DNA of 64,000 nucleotides from Microvirga mediterraneensis (GCF_013520865.1 NZ_JACDXJ010000002.1:62001-126000); one strand, 5' to 3'. Shown: positions 50,919 to 63,412, counted from the stretch's first letter. The notes: generated by a model not told the origin, from the letters alone. Translations and numbers: made by a program.

Positions 50919-51441
50919 CGGAGCCTCAGGAAATTCCCTAAAGTCTGGAAATGGCAGTTCTGAAACCGAAGCCCGAAGCCCGCAATTCTCGACTGAACAG
51001 ACGTTTCGATGAACTGCGCCCTTGCACGTCTGGCCGCGAGTAGCGCCCTTCTTCAGCCTTCCCTGCCGAGGGCTGGCCATGGGCATCCGCATTGCGCCGC
51101 TCACCGGCACATAGGCCGATAGAGCATGTCCGACGTTTCCGTTTGTCTCATGCTTTTCACTGGCCTGACCATTTTCCTTTCCGATATCGTCGGAGACCTG
51201 ATGGGCGTGGATCTGCCGACGGTGGCCATCGAGGTGCTGTGAGCGACTACGTCGCCCCTTGAGGCCGCAGCCTCGTTAATCGCCTTGTTCTTCGTCACCG
51301 ACGTGCCAAGCCGCGGGAATCAACCCACCCGAGGACACCCACTGGAGCATGATTCCCGCGTGGAACCGTGGGCTCCTATCAGGGTTTGATTGCCTGCCAA
51401 GTTCATTGTCACGGTTGTTCGACCCGGGGATCTCTCTCGCT
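50919..51441. other. Intergenic region
   Basis: About 520 bases. A 38-codon plus-strand frame at 51126-51242 (MSDVSVCLMLFTGLTIFLSD and a short tail) could encode a tiny membrane peptide but has no visible ribosome site. Otherwise I see nothing supportable. Confidence 0.35.
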
Positions 51442-52620
51442 ATGACTGCCATCACTCCACCACCCGAGAAGCGCCAGGACAGACAAGGCTCATCCATATG
51501 GTCGACCATCGGAGCTGTCGTCCTGGGCTGGGCCCTAATCAGGATTGTTGTTGGCAGGCCGCCCGGGAACCGGTCGGCCCCCGGACCGCAAGTCCAGCAG
51601 ACCGGACGCACGTCGGCAGAGGAGGCGACTGGGTTCGGCGGCAAGCAGCATGCTCCATCCCATGCCATGCACGAGAAGGGGCGTGGGCGCGAGGCCGAGA
51701 CACCCGCTCAGATCCCGAGCCTCGGTTGGAAGGACATCCTGTGGCGGACTTATGAGGAGTTCGGCCAAGACCGCCTCATGGCAGTGGCGGCGGGCGTGAC
51801 CTACTATGCCCTGCTGGCCATCTTCCCGGCCCTCGCGGCGCTCGTGTCCATCTACGGCCTCTTCGCCGACCCCGCCACGATCCAGGACCACCTCAACGCG
51901 CTCTCGGGCGTGCTGCCGGGCGGGGCGACCGAGATCATCGGCGATCAGGTCAAGCGCATCGCTTCCAAAGGCGGTGGCACGCTGGGTCTCAGCTTCGTCA
52001 TCGGGCTGGCGATCTCGCTGTGGAGCGCGAATGCGGGCATGAAGGCGATCTTCGATGCGCTCAACATCGTCTACGACGAGGAGGAGAAGCGCAGCTTCGT
52101 CCGGCTGAACCTCCAGTCGCTGGCCTTCACGCTCGCGGCCATCGGCTTCATCCTCCTCGCCTTGGCGGCCATCGTCGTGGTGCCGATCGTCCTCGACTTC
52201 GTCGGTCTGGGCAGTGGGGTGGAGTGGCTTCTGTCGGTCGCCCGCTGGCCGATCCTGCTGGCCGCGGTGGTGGCGGGGCTGGCGGTGCTCTACCGCTACG
52301 GCCCGAGCCGTGACAAGGCCGAGTGGAAGTGGGTGACGCCCGGCGGCGTCGTGGCCGCGGTGCTGTGGCTCGCCGGCTCGATGCTGTTCTCATGGTACGT
52401 CTCGAACTTTGGCAGCTACAACGAGACCTACGGCTCGCTAGGCGCGGTGATCGGCTTCATGACCTGGATCTGGTTATCGAGCATCGTCGTGCTGCTGGGC
52501 GCCGAGATCAACGCCGAGATGGAGCACCAGACGGCGCAGGATACGACGGTAGGTCCGGCGCAGCCGCTCGGACGCCGCGGCGCCACGATGGCCGATACCG
52601 TCGGAGCCGCGAAGGCGTAG
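51442..52620 (+). CDS. YihY/BrkB-family inner-membrane protein
   Basis: A 392-aa protein from the ATG at 51442. The family core begins WKDILWRTYEEFGQDRLMAVAAGVTYYALLAIFPALAALVSIYGL and contains SANAGMKAIFDALNIVYDEEEKRSF and SNFGSYNETYGSLGAVIGFMTWIWLSSIVVLLGAEINAEMEH, all classic YihY motifs, with six membrane helices. The N-terminal 100 residues add one helix and a disordered Pro/Gln/Gly-rich part. The family was once misnamed RNase BN; its function is unsettled (membrane transport or envelope). It is monocistronic. Confidence 0.9.
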   Translation: MTAITPPPEKRQDRQGSSIWSTIGAVVLGWALIRIVVGRPPGNRSAPGPQVQQTGRTSAEEATGFGGKQHAPSHAMHEKGRGREAETPAQIPSLGWKDILWRTYEEFGQDRLMAVAAGVTYYALLAIFPALAALVSIYGLFADPATIQDHLNALSGVLPGGATEIIGDQVKRIASKGGGTLGLSFVIGLAISLWSANAGMKAIFDALNIVYDEEEKRSFVRLNLQSLAFTLAAIGFILLALAAIVVVPIVLDFVGLGSGVEWLLSVARWPILLAAVVAGLAVLYRYGPSRDKAEWKWVTPGGVVAAVLWLAGSMLFSWYVSNFGSYNETYGSLGAVIGFMTWIWLSSIVVLLGAEINAEMEHQTAQDTTVGPAQPLGRRGATMADTVGAAKA

Positions 52621-52803
52621 AGGCGGGCGCGCGATCTGTCCTCATGCGAGCCGATGCACCGCAAACATCTCCCAGGCGTCGCCTGTGTTTCGGCGTGCAA
52701 TGTTGACCCTCTGAGACGGGGGATCTGGAGTGCGCCCCACGAGATGGACAGATCGGCTCTGAGGAATTGACCGGGGCTGCCGGGCTTTAGGAGACTGAAG
52801 CCC

Positions 52804-53154
52804 ATGGCAAAGCACCGCACCCACAGCATCGACTTCAAACGCCAGGTTGCGCAGGACTACCTTGCCGGCGAGACCCTGCACGGCCTGGCCAAGCGCCACG
52901 ACCTGTCGCGCAACCTGATCCGGATCTGGGTCCGGAAATACGAGGCTGGCGCCCTCGATGAGGATACGGCTGCGGCTGAACTGCTCCAGGAGTACGAGGC
53001 GCGGATTGCTGCCCTCGAGCGGCTGGTCGGCAAGCAGGCTCTCGAATTGGACTTTCTAAAGGGGGCTCTGAAGCACACACCCCGGCCGAGAAGCGCGCCT
53101 ACATCCGCCATCACCGGCCCCGTGGTCTCTCCGTCTCAGAGGGATGCCGACTGA
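52804..53154 (+). CDS. IS3-family OrfA, element B
   Basis: A 116-aa helix-turn-helix protein ([40 protein letters not shown]) with a coiled coil ([31 protein letters not shown]). Its stop overlaps the OrfB start by one base, so frameshifting or re-initiation can join them. Confidence 0.9.
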   Translation: MAKHRTHSIDFKRQVAQDYLAGETLHGLAKRHDLSRNLIRIWVRKYEAGALDEDTAAAELLQEYEARIAALERLVGKQALELDFLKGALKHTPRPRSAPTSAITGPVVSPSQRDAD

Positions 53155-53951
53155 TGGGCCTGCCTCGCTCCACTTACTACGATGAGCCGACGGCTCCTGC
53201 CGACGACACCGCCATTGTCGAGGCGATCGCCGCCATCTGCGATGAGTTCGAACGTTATGGCTACCGGCGTGTGGGCGCGGCCCTGCGGCAGGCCGGCATG
53301 GTGGTGAACCATAAGAAGATCCGCCGCCTGATGCGCGAGCACGATCTCCAGCCACGGATGCGGCGCCGCTTCGTGGCCACCACGGACAGCAATCATGATG
53401 GTCCGATCTTCCCGAACCGGGCTGCTGATCGGGTGGTCGACGGCCCCAATCAGCTCTGGGTGGCAGACATCACCTATGTCGCCATCACGGCCGGCTTCGT
53501 CTATGTGGCGATCATTCTCGATGCTTGGTCCCGCCGAGTGGTAGGTTATGCGCTCAGCCGGTCGATTGACGCGCGCCTGACGGTGGCGGCACTCAAAGCT
53601 GCCATCGCCGAGCGGCACCCTCCACCGGGCTGCATTCATCACTCCGACCGCGGATCGCAATATGCAGCCGAAATCTATCGCAAGGCTCTGGATGCCGCCG
53701 GTCTGATCGGCTCCATGGGCCGACGCGGCAATCCATACGACAACGCCAAGGCGGAGAGCTTCATGAAGACACTCAAGGCAGAGGCGGTCTACCCGATGGC
53801 CTACGAGACCTTTGAGGATGTCGCCGAGGACCTTCCGCGCTTTATCGAGGAGATCTATAACAGCCGACGGCTCCATTCAGCCCTCGGCTATCTGAGCCCG
53901 AAGCAGTTTGAGGATCAACATGTCCGGCACACGGTCAATCCTGCGGCATGA
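53154..53951 (+). CDS. IS3-family transposase OrfB, element B
   Basis: A 265-aa catalytic protein. The rve core shows [18 protein letters not shown] (first Asp), [17 protein letters not shown] (second Asp) and [20 protein letters not shown] (catalytic Glu), ending [16 protein letters not shown]. The frame is intact. Confidence 0.92.
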   Translation: MGLPRSTYYDEPTAPADDTAIVEAIAAICDEFERYGYRRVGAALRQAGMVVNHKKIRRLMREHDLQPRMRRRFVATTDSNHDGPIFPNRAADRVVDGPNQLWVADITYVAITAGFVYVAIILDAWSRRVVGYALSRSIDARLTVAALKAAIAERHPPPGCIHHSDRGSQYAAEIYRKALDAAGLIGSMGRRGNPYDNAKAESFMKTLKAEAVYPMAYETFEDVAEDLPRFIEEIYNSRRLHSALGYLSPKQFEDQHVRHTVNPAA

Positions 53952-54187
53952 TCACTGCCCACTCTGAGGGGCGCACTCCAAATCGAGGGTCAAACTTGGA
54001 AGCCGATTGACAGTCGCGCTCAGTTCACTCCTATGCTTCAGTCCGTACATAGCCAACCTCCATTTCCCGAAGCGAAGGCTCACGCATTGACGCATGCGGG
54101 CGCTGTCCGCCCGTCGAAGCCGGAAGCCTCGGTCCTGACGAGGCGAACCAGGTCCCGTCGCGGCGGCAGCGAAGCCGCTCTTTGGAC

Positions 54188-54650
54188 TTAGGCTGTCGTC
54201 CCGTGCTCGATGGTCTTCCGGCCGCCGCCATTGGCGATCTCGATGCGGCGGGGTTTCATCTCCTCGGGAACCTCACGCACGAGGTCGACCGACAGCAAAC
54301 CGTTATCGAGCTTTGCTCCCTTGACCTGAACGTAGTCCGCCAAATCGAAGGTCTGCGTGAAGGCGCGGGTCGGGATGCCCTTGTGCAGGACCTCCACCGT
54401 CTTGTCCTCGGGATGCTTCTGGCCGGAGACAAGCAACGTGTTTTCCTTCTGGACGATCTCGATCTCGTTGGGCGCGAAGCCGGCCACCGCCATCACAATG
54501 CGATAGTGGTCGCCATCGACCTTCTCGATATTGTAGGGCGGCCAACTGTTAGTCGGCTCCGTCTGCGGAGACTGATCGAGCAGATCAAACAGCCGGTCGA
54601 AACCGACGGTAGACCGATACAGGGGGGGAAGGGTCAAAACCAGTTCTCAT
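54188..54650 (-). CDS. Small heat shock protein Hsp20, start separated by a homopolymer frameshift
   Basis: Alpha-crystallin-type chaperone that holds unfolding proteins. The body (149 codons) shows the family N-terminus PLYRSTVGFDRLFDLLDQ, the crystallin core (VAGFAPNEIEIVQKENTLLVSGQK) and the GxL block NGLLSVDLVREVPEEMKPRRI. The natural start is very probably the ATG at 54650, which has a GGAGG site 7 bases upstream and reads MRTGFDPSP. A run of seven G (plus strand, 54622-54628) then puts the remainder out of frame by one base; six would restore it. It is either a sequence error, a true knock-out, or a slippery tract. A TTG start at 54637 could rescue translation. Confidence 0.8.
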
Positions 54651-54815
54651 CGCCATATCCTCCATTGAGCAACATGGGTACGAGCGCGCCGGGCACCCGC
54701 CGGCGCCCGAGCCAAGCTATTGATAAGCCTTGGCAATGTCCGATTTAGGTGATGCCGTTGGCTTTTCAAGGGGGCTGCGATTGGCGCCTGAAGACTCGAG
54801 TCCGGCATGTTCACG

Positions 54816-57077
<2,262 letters not shown>

Positions 57078-57210
57078 GGAGGCACCCGGTAAGGGCTGGA
57101 ACCCGAAACGTCGCCGGCGCACAAGGCGAGCCCCATGGCCGCTGGAACCGGATCGGATGGAAGGCGGCATTGCGACCAACGCCAGACCGGGCATGCCTCA
57201 CGACGAACCG

Positions 57211-58347
57211 TCATGGCTCCCAGCGTGCGGCAACAGGCGCCGCCTCTCTCGTCACTTGGCCCAACAAGGGCCGCGCCGGGGCAACGGGATTGGCCGATGC
57301 AGACTTTTCCGGAGCGGGGTTCGCGGGTGTTGCCGGCAGCGGCAGCTCCATGAAGAAGCTGAGGCCATCGCGGTCGAAGTCAAACCGGAGAACCGCTCTG
57401 CATTGGTGTTTGAGGACCTGCTGGATCAGCTTCGACCCGAACCCTGTGCGGCTGGGCTGCTCGACCGGAGGTCCATGCCGTTCCGTCCAGCGAAGCGACA
57501 GAGTCCGGCCTCCATCGGACTCGCTTATGTCCCACGCTACTTGCAGGCGACCTTCCGGAACGGCGAGGGCCCCATACTTCGCGGCGTTGGTGGTGAGCTC
57601 ATGAACCGCCATGCCCACCGGCACGGCGAGATCGGCGGACAGCTCGACGTCAGGCCCGGCGAGATGCATGCGTTCGGACGCATCCTCGTCGTATGGGGCG
57701 AGTTCGCTGCGCAAGATGTCGGCCACTGCCGCCATCCGCCACGAAGACTCGATCAGGAGGCTGTGCGTTCTCGAAAGGGCGAGGATCCGGTCCGCGAACA
57801 CTTTCTTGAAGTCATCCACCGTCTTCGCCGAACCTGCGGTCGCCCGAAGGAGCGCCAGGACGGTGGCCAGCGTATTCTTCACGCGGTGGTGCAATTCCCG
57901 GATCAGAAGAGCCTGGTGCTCTTCCGAGCGTTTCCGCTCTTCCAGGTACACCTCCGCCTCGCGCTGCCGGCGCCTCGCGCGCATCGCAGAGCGAACCGCG
58001 TTCACGAGCACCGACGGATGAAAGGGCCGCTCGAGCACCGTCACGTTCCCAAGAAGGTCGATCAAGTCGGTGCTGGCCGAACCGCCGCGCAGCGTCAGGA
58101 GGATGAACGGAAAATCCGACCACGGCGGCTGCCGGCCAACCCAATCGGCGAGGGCCGTGAGGTCGGCGTGCATGAGAGCCTCTTCCGCGACCACGGCGCA
58201 GCCTGCCTGCGCGAGCCCGTGCGTGAGAGCACCAAGATCAGGACAGATCGTCGAGGCAATTCCGGCTTGGTCCAGAATGCCTGCGGCCACCGTGACATCC
58301 CGCCCTACGGGCGTCAAAATGAGGGCTGGGATCTCACGTTTCATCAT
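57211..58347 (-). CDS. HWE/HisKA_2-type sensor histidine kinase with receiver-like N-terminus
   Basis: A 378-aa cytoplasmic kinase. The N-terminal 120 residues are receiver-like in layout but weak in the usual acidic motif. The phosphoacceptor box LLIRELHHRVKNTLATVLALL (HisKA_2) and the ATPase motif VGMAVHELTTNAAKYGAL place it in the HWE/HisKA_2 group, common in alphaproteobacterial general stress signalling. The C-terminal tail is Ala/Pro-rich. Its start lies 14 bases inside the KaiC-like gene, so both are translated together. No cognate response regulator is nearby. Confidence 0.88.
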   Translation of the reverse strand: MMKREIPALILTPVGRDVTVAAGILDQAGIASTICPDLGALTHGLAQAGCAVVAEEALMHADLTALADWVGRQPPWSDFPFILLTLRGGSASTDLIDLLGNVTVLERPFHPSVLVNAVRSAMRARRRQREAEVYLEERKRSEEHQALLIRELHHRVKNTLATVLALLRATAGSAKTVDDFKKVFADRILALSRTHSLLIESSWRMAAVADILRSELAPYDEDASERMHLAGPDVELSADLAVPVGMAVHELTTNAAKYGALAVPEGRLQVAWDISESDGGRTLSLRWTERHGPPVEQPSRTGFGSKLIQQVLKHQCRAVLRFDFDRDGLSFFMELPLPATPANPAPEKSASANPVAPARPLLGQVTREAAPVAARWEP

Positions 58348-59839
58348 CGCCCCGCCGGCTGAAGAGGGAGCTGTCCGGTCCTTCGAATGCAGGTACTCCG
58401 GTCAGCACACCGCGGAACTGCTCAAGCGGCTCGCCCACGCGGAGGCCATGTCCGTCAATGGACAGTTCCCGGATGGTGTTCTCATGGGCGCCGGTGCGCT
58501 TCTTGATCGTCGCAATCGATCGGCGGATTCGCCCGCCGGCCTCGAAGAAGCGGAGCAGCACCACCGTGTCGCTGAGATAGGTGAGGTCGAGAGGCGATGC
58601 GATCTGTCCCACCATGCCGCTCTGGGCCAGGACCAGGATCGTGGTGACGCCTTGCTGGTTGAGATAGGTGAGCAGCTCATGCATCTGCAGGAGCATGAAC
58701 TGCTCTTCAGGCATCGCGTTCAGGTAGCCGCTGAGGCTGTCGATGACGACGATCCGGACACCTGTTTCGACGGCGTCGCGGATCCGGCCGGCGAACTCCC
58801 CGGGAGACAGATCTGCCGGATCCACCTGCTCGATGGACAAGCCTCCTGCCTTGACAAAGGGAGCGAGGTTCATGCCAATGCTGGCGGCGCGGGTCAGGAG
58901 GACGCGCTTGGTCTCGTCGAAGCTGACTACCAGCGCGCGCTCGCCTCGGGAGAGAGCCTCGAACGCGAAGGCGAGAGCCAGTGAGGACTTACCAACTCCG
59001 GATGGTCCAATCATTAGGGTGCCGGTTCCAGGATCGAGACCGCCGCCCAGGAGGTTGTCGAGTTCAGCGATGCCGCTGCTCGCCGCCTCCCGCTCGAACT
59101 CACGATGATGGTCGGCGGCGATCAGGCGGGGAAAGACATGCAGCCCGCCCCGGCGGATCACGAAGTCATGGTAACCGCCCCGGAAGGCCGTCCCGCGCAT
59201 TTTGATGACTCGGATACGCCGCCGCTCGGAGCCATAGAGGGGGGCCAACTGATCAAGCCGGATGACCGCATGGCTCACGCTATGCAGGTTAAGGTCGTCG
59301 TGTTCGGAAGTCAGGTCGTCGAGGACGAGTGCCGTCACGTCGTGGAGGAGGAAGAAGTTCTTCAACGCGAGCACTTGCCGTCGGTAGCGGAGACCGCCTT
59401 GGGACAGCAGTCTGATTTCGGAGAGGCTGTCGAATACAAGTCGCTCCGGCTTCACCCTCTCGACCTCGGCCATGACCATTTGCACCGTTTCGCCGAGCTC
59501 CAGGTCGGACGAGTAGACGAGGCTTTGCTGCTGTCTGGGATCGAAGCTCAGCTCGGGCGGGACGAGTTCATAGATGTCGATGCCATCGAGCGACCATCCA
59601 TGGCGTTCCGCAACGGTGAGAAGTTCGCGCCTGCTTTCCGACAAGGTGATGTAGAGACAGCGCTCCTTCCGCCGAGCTCCATCCAGCAGAAACTGTAGCC
59701 CCAAGGTCGTCTTTCCCGAACCGGGGCGGCCCTCCACGAGGTGCGCCCGGCTTGACGCGTACCCTCCAGCAAGGATGTCATCGAGCCCAGGGACGCCACT
59801 CGGGACAAGAGCTGCATCATCTGCTGGTATGGACGGCAT
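58334..59839 (-). CDS. KaiC-like double RecA-domain ATPase
   Basis: A 501-aa protein with two RecA/KaiC domains. The first Walker A is HLVEGRPGSGKTTLGLQFL near residue 35, and the second is LMIGPSGVGKSSLALAF near residue 275; Walker B-like strands (ERLVFDSLSEI, VRIVVIDSLSGYLNAMP) follow each. It lacks KaiA and KaiB partners in this window, so it is not a complete cyanobacterial clock; in alphaproteobacteria such proteins pair with histidine kinases and serve stress or timing roles. It overlaps the kinase gene by 14 bases. Confidence 0.9.
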   Translation of the reverse strand: MPSIPADDAALVPSGVPGLDDILAGGYASSRAHLVEGRPGSGKTTLGLQFLLDGARRKERCLYITLSESRRELLTVAERHGWSLDGIDIYELVPPELSFDPRQQQSLVYSSDLELGETVQMVMAEVERVKPERLVFDSLSEIRLLSQGGLRYRRQVLALKNFFLLHDVTALVLDDLTSEHDDLNLHSVSHAVIRLDQLAPLYGSERRRIRVIKMRGTAFRGGYHDFVIRRGGLHVFPRLIAADHHREFEREAASSGIAELDNLLGGGLDPGTGTLMIGPSGVGKSSLALAFAFEALSRGERALVVSFDETKRVLLTRAASIGMNLAPFVKAGGLSIEQVDPADLSPGEFAGRIRDAVETGVRIVVIDSLSGYLNAMPEEQFMLLQMHELLTYLNQQGVTTILVLAQSGMVGQIASPLDLTYLSDTVVLLRFFEAGGRIRRSIATIKKRTGAHENTIRELSIDGHGLRVGEPLEQFRGVLTGVPAFEGPDSSLFSRRGDDET

Positions 59840-60272
59840 GGCTGCCTCTTAGCGATCGGCGGTTGCGCGTCCGGACGATGGACAGAGTTGAACTCAGTCG
59901 CATCCGGCAGACTGCAGCCGATCCGGGTTTTCATACCCGGCGCAGCTAAGGCCCACTGATGTTCGCCCTTGCCCTACTCCTCACGAGGCATGCCTCGCCA
60001 AGGCTCCTTTTAGCCTTGGCAGCGGGTGGGTCTGTAAACAACTTTACACAGCAGGTCCTTTATTTCGCCCGTTGCCGTTGCTTCCAATCTGTGCGGCTCT
60101 GCGGATCAGCTGGCATTACGGTCGCGGCTCGATAATGAGGTTGCCCAAGGTGATTAGGCCACGACCACTAGCACACCCCGAACGCTTCGCGGCGATCCCT
60201 GTATGCCATAACACGCCGCGGCCGGACGCTGCGCACGTCCGGTTTGATGGCGGGAGGAGGTGAAAAGCAGCT
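59840..60272. other. Intergenic region upstream of the KaiC-like gene
   Basis: About 430 bases holding the promoter of the KaiC/kinase operon on the minus strand. Apart from an inverted repeat at 60033-60048 I see no motif. No gene is supported on either strand. Confidence 0.4.
60033..60048. promoter_or_regulatory. Inverted repeat TGTAAA-N4-TTTACA
   Basis: A perfect 6-4-6 inverted repeat about 195 bases upstream of the KaiC-like gene. A related imperfect copy (TATCAAGAACTTTACA) lies at 60787-60802 between the DUF6894 and Crp/Fnr genes. The shape fits a dimeric regulator of the Crp/Fnr or TetR type; which one is unknown. Confidence 0.35.
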
Positions 60273-60515
60273 TTATGCGTTGATTGAGGGAAGAAGGCGG
60301 CGTCCGAGATCAATCACCAGGACGAGCAGTCCCGCAGCATCAAGCACCTCCAGTCGCCAGCCCGCCCATTGGTCCAGGCCGTCAGGTTCTTCGCGTTGAA
60401 TTTCGGCGACCGCCATCGCCGCTTGGAGACGCGCGTCCGTAACGCTGTCGGCTTCGACGCCGTCGACGTCGATGATGCGCTCCGTATGATTCGCTAGGTC
60501 GAAATAATATTTCAT
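60273..60515 (-). CDS. DUF6894-like small protein
   Basis: An 80-aa protein from the ATG at 60515. It follows the DUF6894 layout: MKYYFDLANHTERIIDVDGVEADSV at the start, a helix (ARLQAAMAVAEIQREE), then WRLEVLDAAGLLVLVIDLG. Such proteins are common on methylobacterial and rhizobial replicons; no function is known. An upstream in-frame ATG at 60548 would add 11 residues. Confidence 0.7.
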   Translation of the reverse strand: MKYYFDLANHTERIIDVDGVEADSVTDARLQAAMAVAEIQREEPDGLDQWAGWRLEVLDAAGLLVLVIDLGRRLLPSINA

Positions 60516-60850
60516 CGACAATCCGAATCCCTCGCGTACCGAACGCAACCCTCTAGGAGGGCTACGCCGAAAGCCGCCGGCTCAAACACCTACCAACGGA
60601 ATTTGCTGCTCGATCCTTCCCGCGATCCCGCTAGGGAGGACGCACCTTGCCGTTTGTCATGTCCTGGTAGGTAGGCCCCCGATACACGAACCTGGTGCGG
60701 GGGCGTCCTCCACATCGGCGAGGAAACTCGCCGATGTGTCACAATCCTCACGGCCACGTTTGTTTCACGTCCGGGAAAGGGCCGTCTATCAAGAACTTTA
60801 CATAAGCCCAGCCTTTTTGTGGCTGAGCCGGCACGCCGTCCTCCTCTCCA
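60516..60850. other. Intergenic region between DUF6894 and the Crp/Fnr gene
   Basis: About 335 bases, with no supported gene. It contains the imperfect inverted repeat TATCAAGAACTTTACA at 60787-60802 and should hold the DUF6894 promoter. Confidence 0.35.
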
Positions 60851-61561
60851 TCAGGTTACCTCGTCGGCGAGATACTCCTCATAATGCTGGCGCATGAGGC
60901 CGTAGCACTCACAGGCGACCTCCTCCAAACCCTGCCGATCAAGGATGGAAATCTCGCCCCGCCGGTACCGGATCAGTCCTGCGCTCTGCAGGGTTCGGGC
61001 CACGAGGTTGACGGCCGGCCGGCTCACGCCGAGCATCTGTGCCAGGAACTCCTGCGTCAGCGGAAGGACGTCGCTGTCGCTCCGGTCCCGGGCCATCAGC
61101 AGCCAGCGCGCGCAGCGTTCCTCGACGGAGTGGACACCATTGCAGGCAACCGACTGCATGGTCTGTCCAAGAAAGGCCCGCGCGTAGGAACGCAGGCGTT
61201 TGCGGAAGACCGGCAGCTCGCGCTGCATCCGGCGGAAGGTCTGGATATCCATTGCGAGCGCGGATCCGGGCATCTGCACGAGTGACCGGTTGAAGGCGCG
61301 CCCGCCGCCCAAAATCGCCGCGACGCTGACCATGCCCTCGAGCCCCGTCGCGGCCATCTCGGCCACTTGGCCCGTCTCGAACACGCTCACGGTCGAGATG
61401 ATGCCGCTTTCAGGGAAATACACGTTGGCGAACGGCTCCCCCTCTTCGATCAATACCTGTCCGTTGACGAGCTCGACGGACTGGCAACCTAACCGAAGCT
61501 TCTGCCATTCAGCCTGGGGCAACGCGGCGAGGATCTGATTGCGAGGTTTTTTCGACGCCAT
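60851..61561 (-). CDS. Crp/Fnr-family transcriptional regulator
   Basis: A 236-aa protein. The cyclic-nucleotide-binding barrel (ELVNGQVLIEEGEPFANVYFPESGIISTVSVFETGQVAEM) lacks the N-terminal cysteine cluster of true FNR, so it is not an Fe-S oxygen sensor. The helix-turn-helix is LTQEFLAQMLGVSRPAVNLVARTLQSAGLIRYRRGEISI. Such short-effector-loop proteins of rhizobia regulate stress or metabolic genes. It follows ftsH upstream (start of this gene 6 bases after ftsH stop) and thus lies in an operon with it. Confidence 0.9.
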   Translation of the reverse strand: MASKKPRNQILAALPQAEWQKLRLGCQSVELVNGQVLIEEGEPFANVYFPESGIISTVSVFETGQVAEMAATGLEGMVSVAAILGGGRAFNRSLVQMPGSALAMDIQTFRRMQRELPVFRKRLRSYARAFLGQTMQSVACNGVHSVEERCARWLLMARDRSDSDVLPLTQEFLAQMLGVSRPAVNLVARTLQSAGLIRYRRGEISILDRQGLEEVACECYGLMRQHYEEYLADEVT

Positions 61562-61567
61562 GGCGAA

Positions 61568-63412
61568 CTACTCCGCCATAATCCCCGCGGGCGAGACGTC
61601 GGAGGTCTCGATCAAACGAGCGAGATCCGCCTCGTCGAGGGTCTCCTTTTCCAGCAGTTGCCTGGCGGTCCGCTCCAGCAGATCACGCCGCTCGCGGAGA
61701 AGCCCTAGCGTCCGGTCCATCGCCGCGTGCACGATCGCGCGGACCTCAGCATCGATGGCGGCCGCGGTCTCGTCGGCGTAATCGCGCTCCTGAGGCGACG
61801 GCAGGTCCGCGCCGGCAAGGAACGAGCGCCTGTCCTTCTCCAAGGCGACGTGCCCCAGCTTCTCCGACATACCGTAGCGCGTCACCATCGAACGGGCGAT
61901 ATCGGTGACGCGCGCCAGGTCGTCGGCGGCGCCGGTTGACAGGTGGCCGAAGACGATGAGCTCCGCGGCACGCCCGCCGAGCAGCACGGCCATCTTGTTC
62001 TCCAACTCCTCGCGGGTCATGAGGAAACGGTCCTCGGTCGGCCGCTGGATCGTGTAGCCCAGCGCTCCGACCCCGCGCGGGATGATCGAGACCTTGTGCA
62101 CCGGGTCGACGCCGGGAAGCGCCATGGCCACGAGCGCGTGCCCCATCTCGTGGTAAGCGACGATCTCCCGCTCCTTGGGATTGAGCAGGCGGTTGCGCTT
62201 CTCCAGCCCCGCGACGATCCGCTCCACCGCGTTGTTGAAGTCGGCCATCGTCACCGCATCGGCCCTCCGGCGGGTGGCAAGCAACGCCGCTTCATTGACC
62301 AGATTGGCCAGATCCGCGCCTGTGAAGCCAGGGGTAATCGCCGCGACCTTGTCGGCGTCGACGTCCGGCGCGAGCTTGGTCCCGCGCATATGGACGCGCA
62401 GGATGTCGACGCGCCCCTTCTTGTCTGGCCGGTCGACCAGGACCTGCCGGTCGAACCGCCCGGCTCGCAGCAGGGCAGGGTCGAGGATTTCGGGCCGGTT
62501 GGTCGCACCGAGCAGCACCAAGCCGGCGCGCGAGTCGAAACCATCGAGCTCGACGAGGAGCTGATTCAGAGTTTGCTCCTTCTCATCGTGTCCCCCCGCA
62601 TAGGGGCCGATGCCGCGGGCGCGGCCGAGCGCATCGAGCTCATCGATGAAGATGATGGCCGGGGCTTTCTCGCGGGCCTGTCGGAAGAGGTCACGCACCC
62701 GGGCGGCGCCCACGCCCACGAACATCTCGACGAACTCGGATCCAGAGATCGAAAAGAAGGGCACCTTGGCCTCGCCCGCGACAGCTTTGGCCAGAAGGGT
62801 CTTGCCGGTTCCGGGCGGGCCGACGAGAAGGACGCCCTTCGGCATCCTCCCACCGAGCCGACCGTACTGCTCGGGGTTCTTGAGGAATTCGACGATTTCC
62901 CGTAGTTCGTCCTTAGCCTCGTCGACTCCGGCGACGTCGTCGAACTTCACGCCGGTATCGGTCTCGACGTAGACCTTGGCCTTGCTCTTGCCGATCTGCA
63001 TGAGACCGCCGCCGAGCCCGGCTCCGTCCGCAAAGCGTTTCGCCAAGTACGTCCAGAGCCCGACGAAGAGCAGAACAGGCACCACCCACGATAGGATGTC
63101 ACGCAGCAGGGTGCTTTCGATTTGGCCAGTATACGTGACGCCGTACTGCTGCAACTCCTTGGCGAAGTCGGGGTCGACGCGAGTGGTCGCAAAACGTGTT
63201 TGCCCGCCGGGCAGCGGCTCCTTAAGCGTGCCCTGGATAAAGCGGTCGGAGACGCCAATCGCCCCGACCTTCCCGCTCCGCAGCAACTCCTGGAACTCGC
63301 TGTAGGGAATCGGCGCGACCTGCTGTGCGGTCGCGAACATCGATTGGATCGCAAGAATTCCGATGATGGCCACGATCCAATACCAAACGTTGAATTTCGC
63401 TTGCTTAGTCAT
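61568..63412 (-). CDS. ftsH: ATP-dependent zinc metalloprotease FtsH
   Basis: Membrane-anchored AAA+ protease of 614 aa that degrades misfolded membrane proteins and regulators. The N-terminus has two membrane segments ([18 protein letters not shown] and [18 protein letters not shown]) around a periplasmic domain. The ATPase has Walker A GPPGTGKT, Walker [11 protein letters not shown] and the second region of homology ([20 protein letters not shown]). The protease site is HEMGH ([15 protein letters not shown]). An extra plasmid copy beside a Crp regulator and stress genes suggests a role in stress survival. The following regulator gene starts 6 bases after its stop. Confidence 0.95.
   Translation of the reverse strand: MTKQAKFNVWYWIVAIIGILAIQSMFATAQQVAPIPYSEFQELLRSGKVGAIGVSDRFIQGTLKEPLPGGQTRFATTRVDPDFAKELQQYGVTYTGQIESTLLRDILSWVVPVLLFVGLWTYLAKRFADGAGLGGGLMQIGKSKAKVYVETDTGVKFDDVAGVDEAKDELREIVEFLKNPEQYGRLGGRMPKGVLLVGPPGTGKTLLAKAVAGEAKVPFFSISGSEFVEMFVGVGAARVRDLFRQAREKAPAIIFIDELDALGRARGIGPYAGGHDEKEQTLNQLLVELDGFDSRAGLVLLGATNRPEILDPALLRAGRFDRQVLVDRPDKKGRVDILRVHMRGTKLAPDVDADKVAAITPGFTGADLANLVNEAALLATRRRADAVTMADFNNAVERIVAGLEKRNRLLNPKEREIVAYHEMGHALVAMALPGVDPVHKVSIIPRGVGALGYTIQRPTEDRFLMTREELENKMAVLLGGRAAELIVFGHLSTGAADDLARVTDIARSMVTRYGMSEKLGHVALEKDRRSFLAGADLPSPQERDYADETAAAIDAEVRAIVHAAMDRTLGLLRERRDLLERTARQLLEKETLDEADLARLIETSDVSPAGIMAE

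Larger units (their letters stand above)
52702..53994 (+). mobile_element. IS3-family insertion sequence B
   Basis: Two overlapping transposase frames lie between imperfect inverted repeats. The left end reads GTTGACCCTCTGAGACGG and, inward from the right end, GTTTGACCCTCGATTTGG; GGAGTGCGCCCC occurs in both. No clear target duplication could be read. It is inserted between the YihY gene and the Hsp20 gene. Confidence 0.75.

Noticed and set aside
58334..59839. Complete circadian clock locus
   Set aside because: Only a KaiC-like protein is present. KaiA and KaiB are absent and the partner is a histidine kinase, so a cyanobacterial-type clock is not supported.
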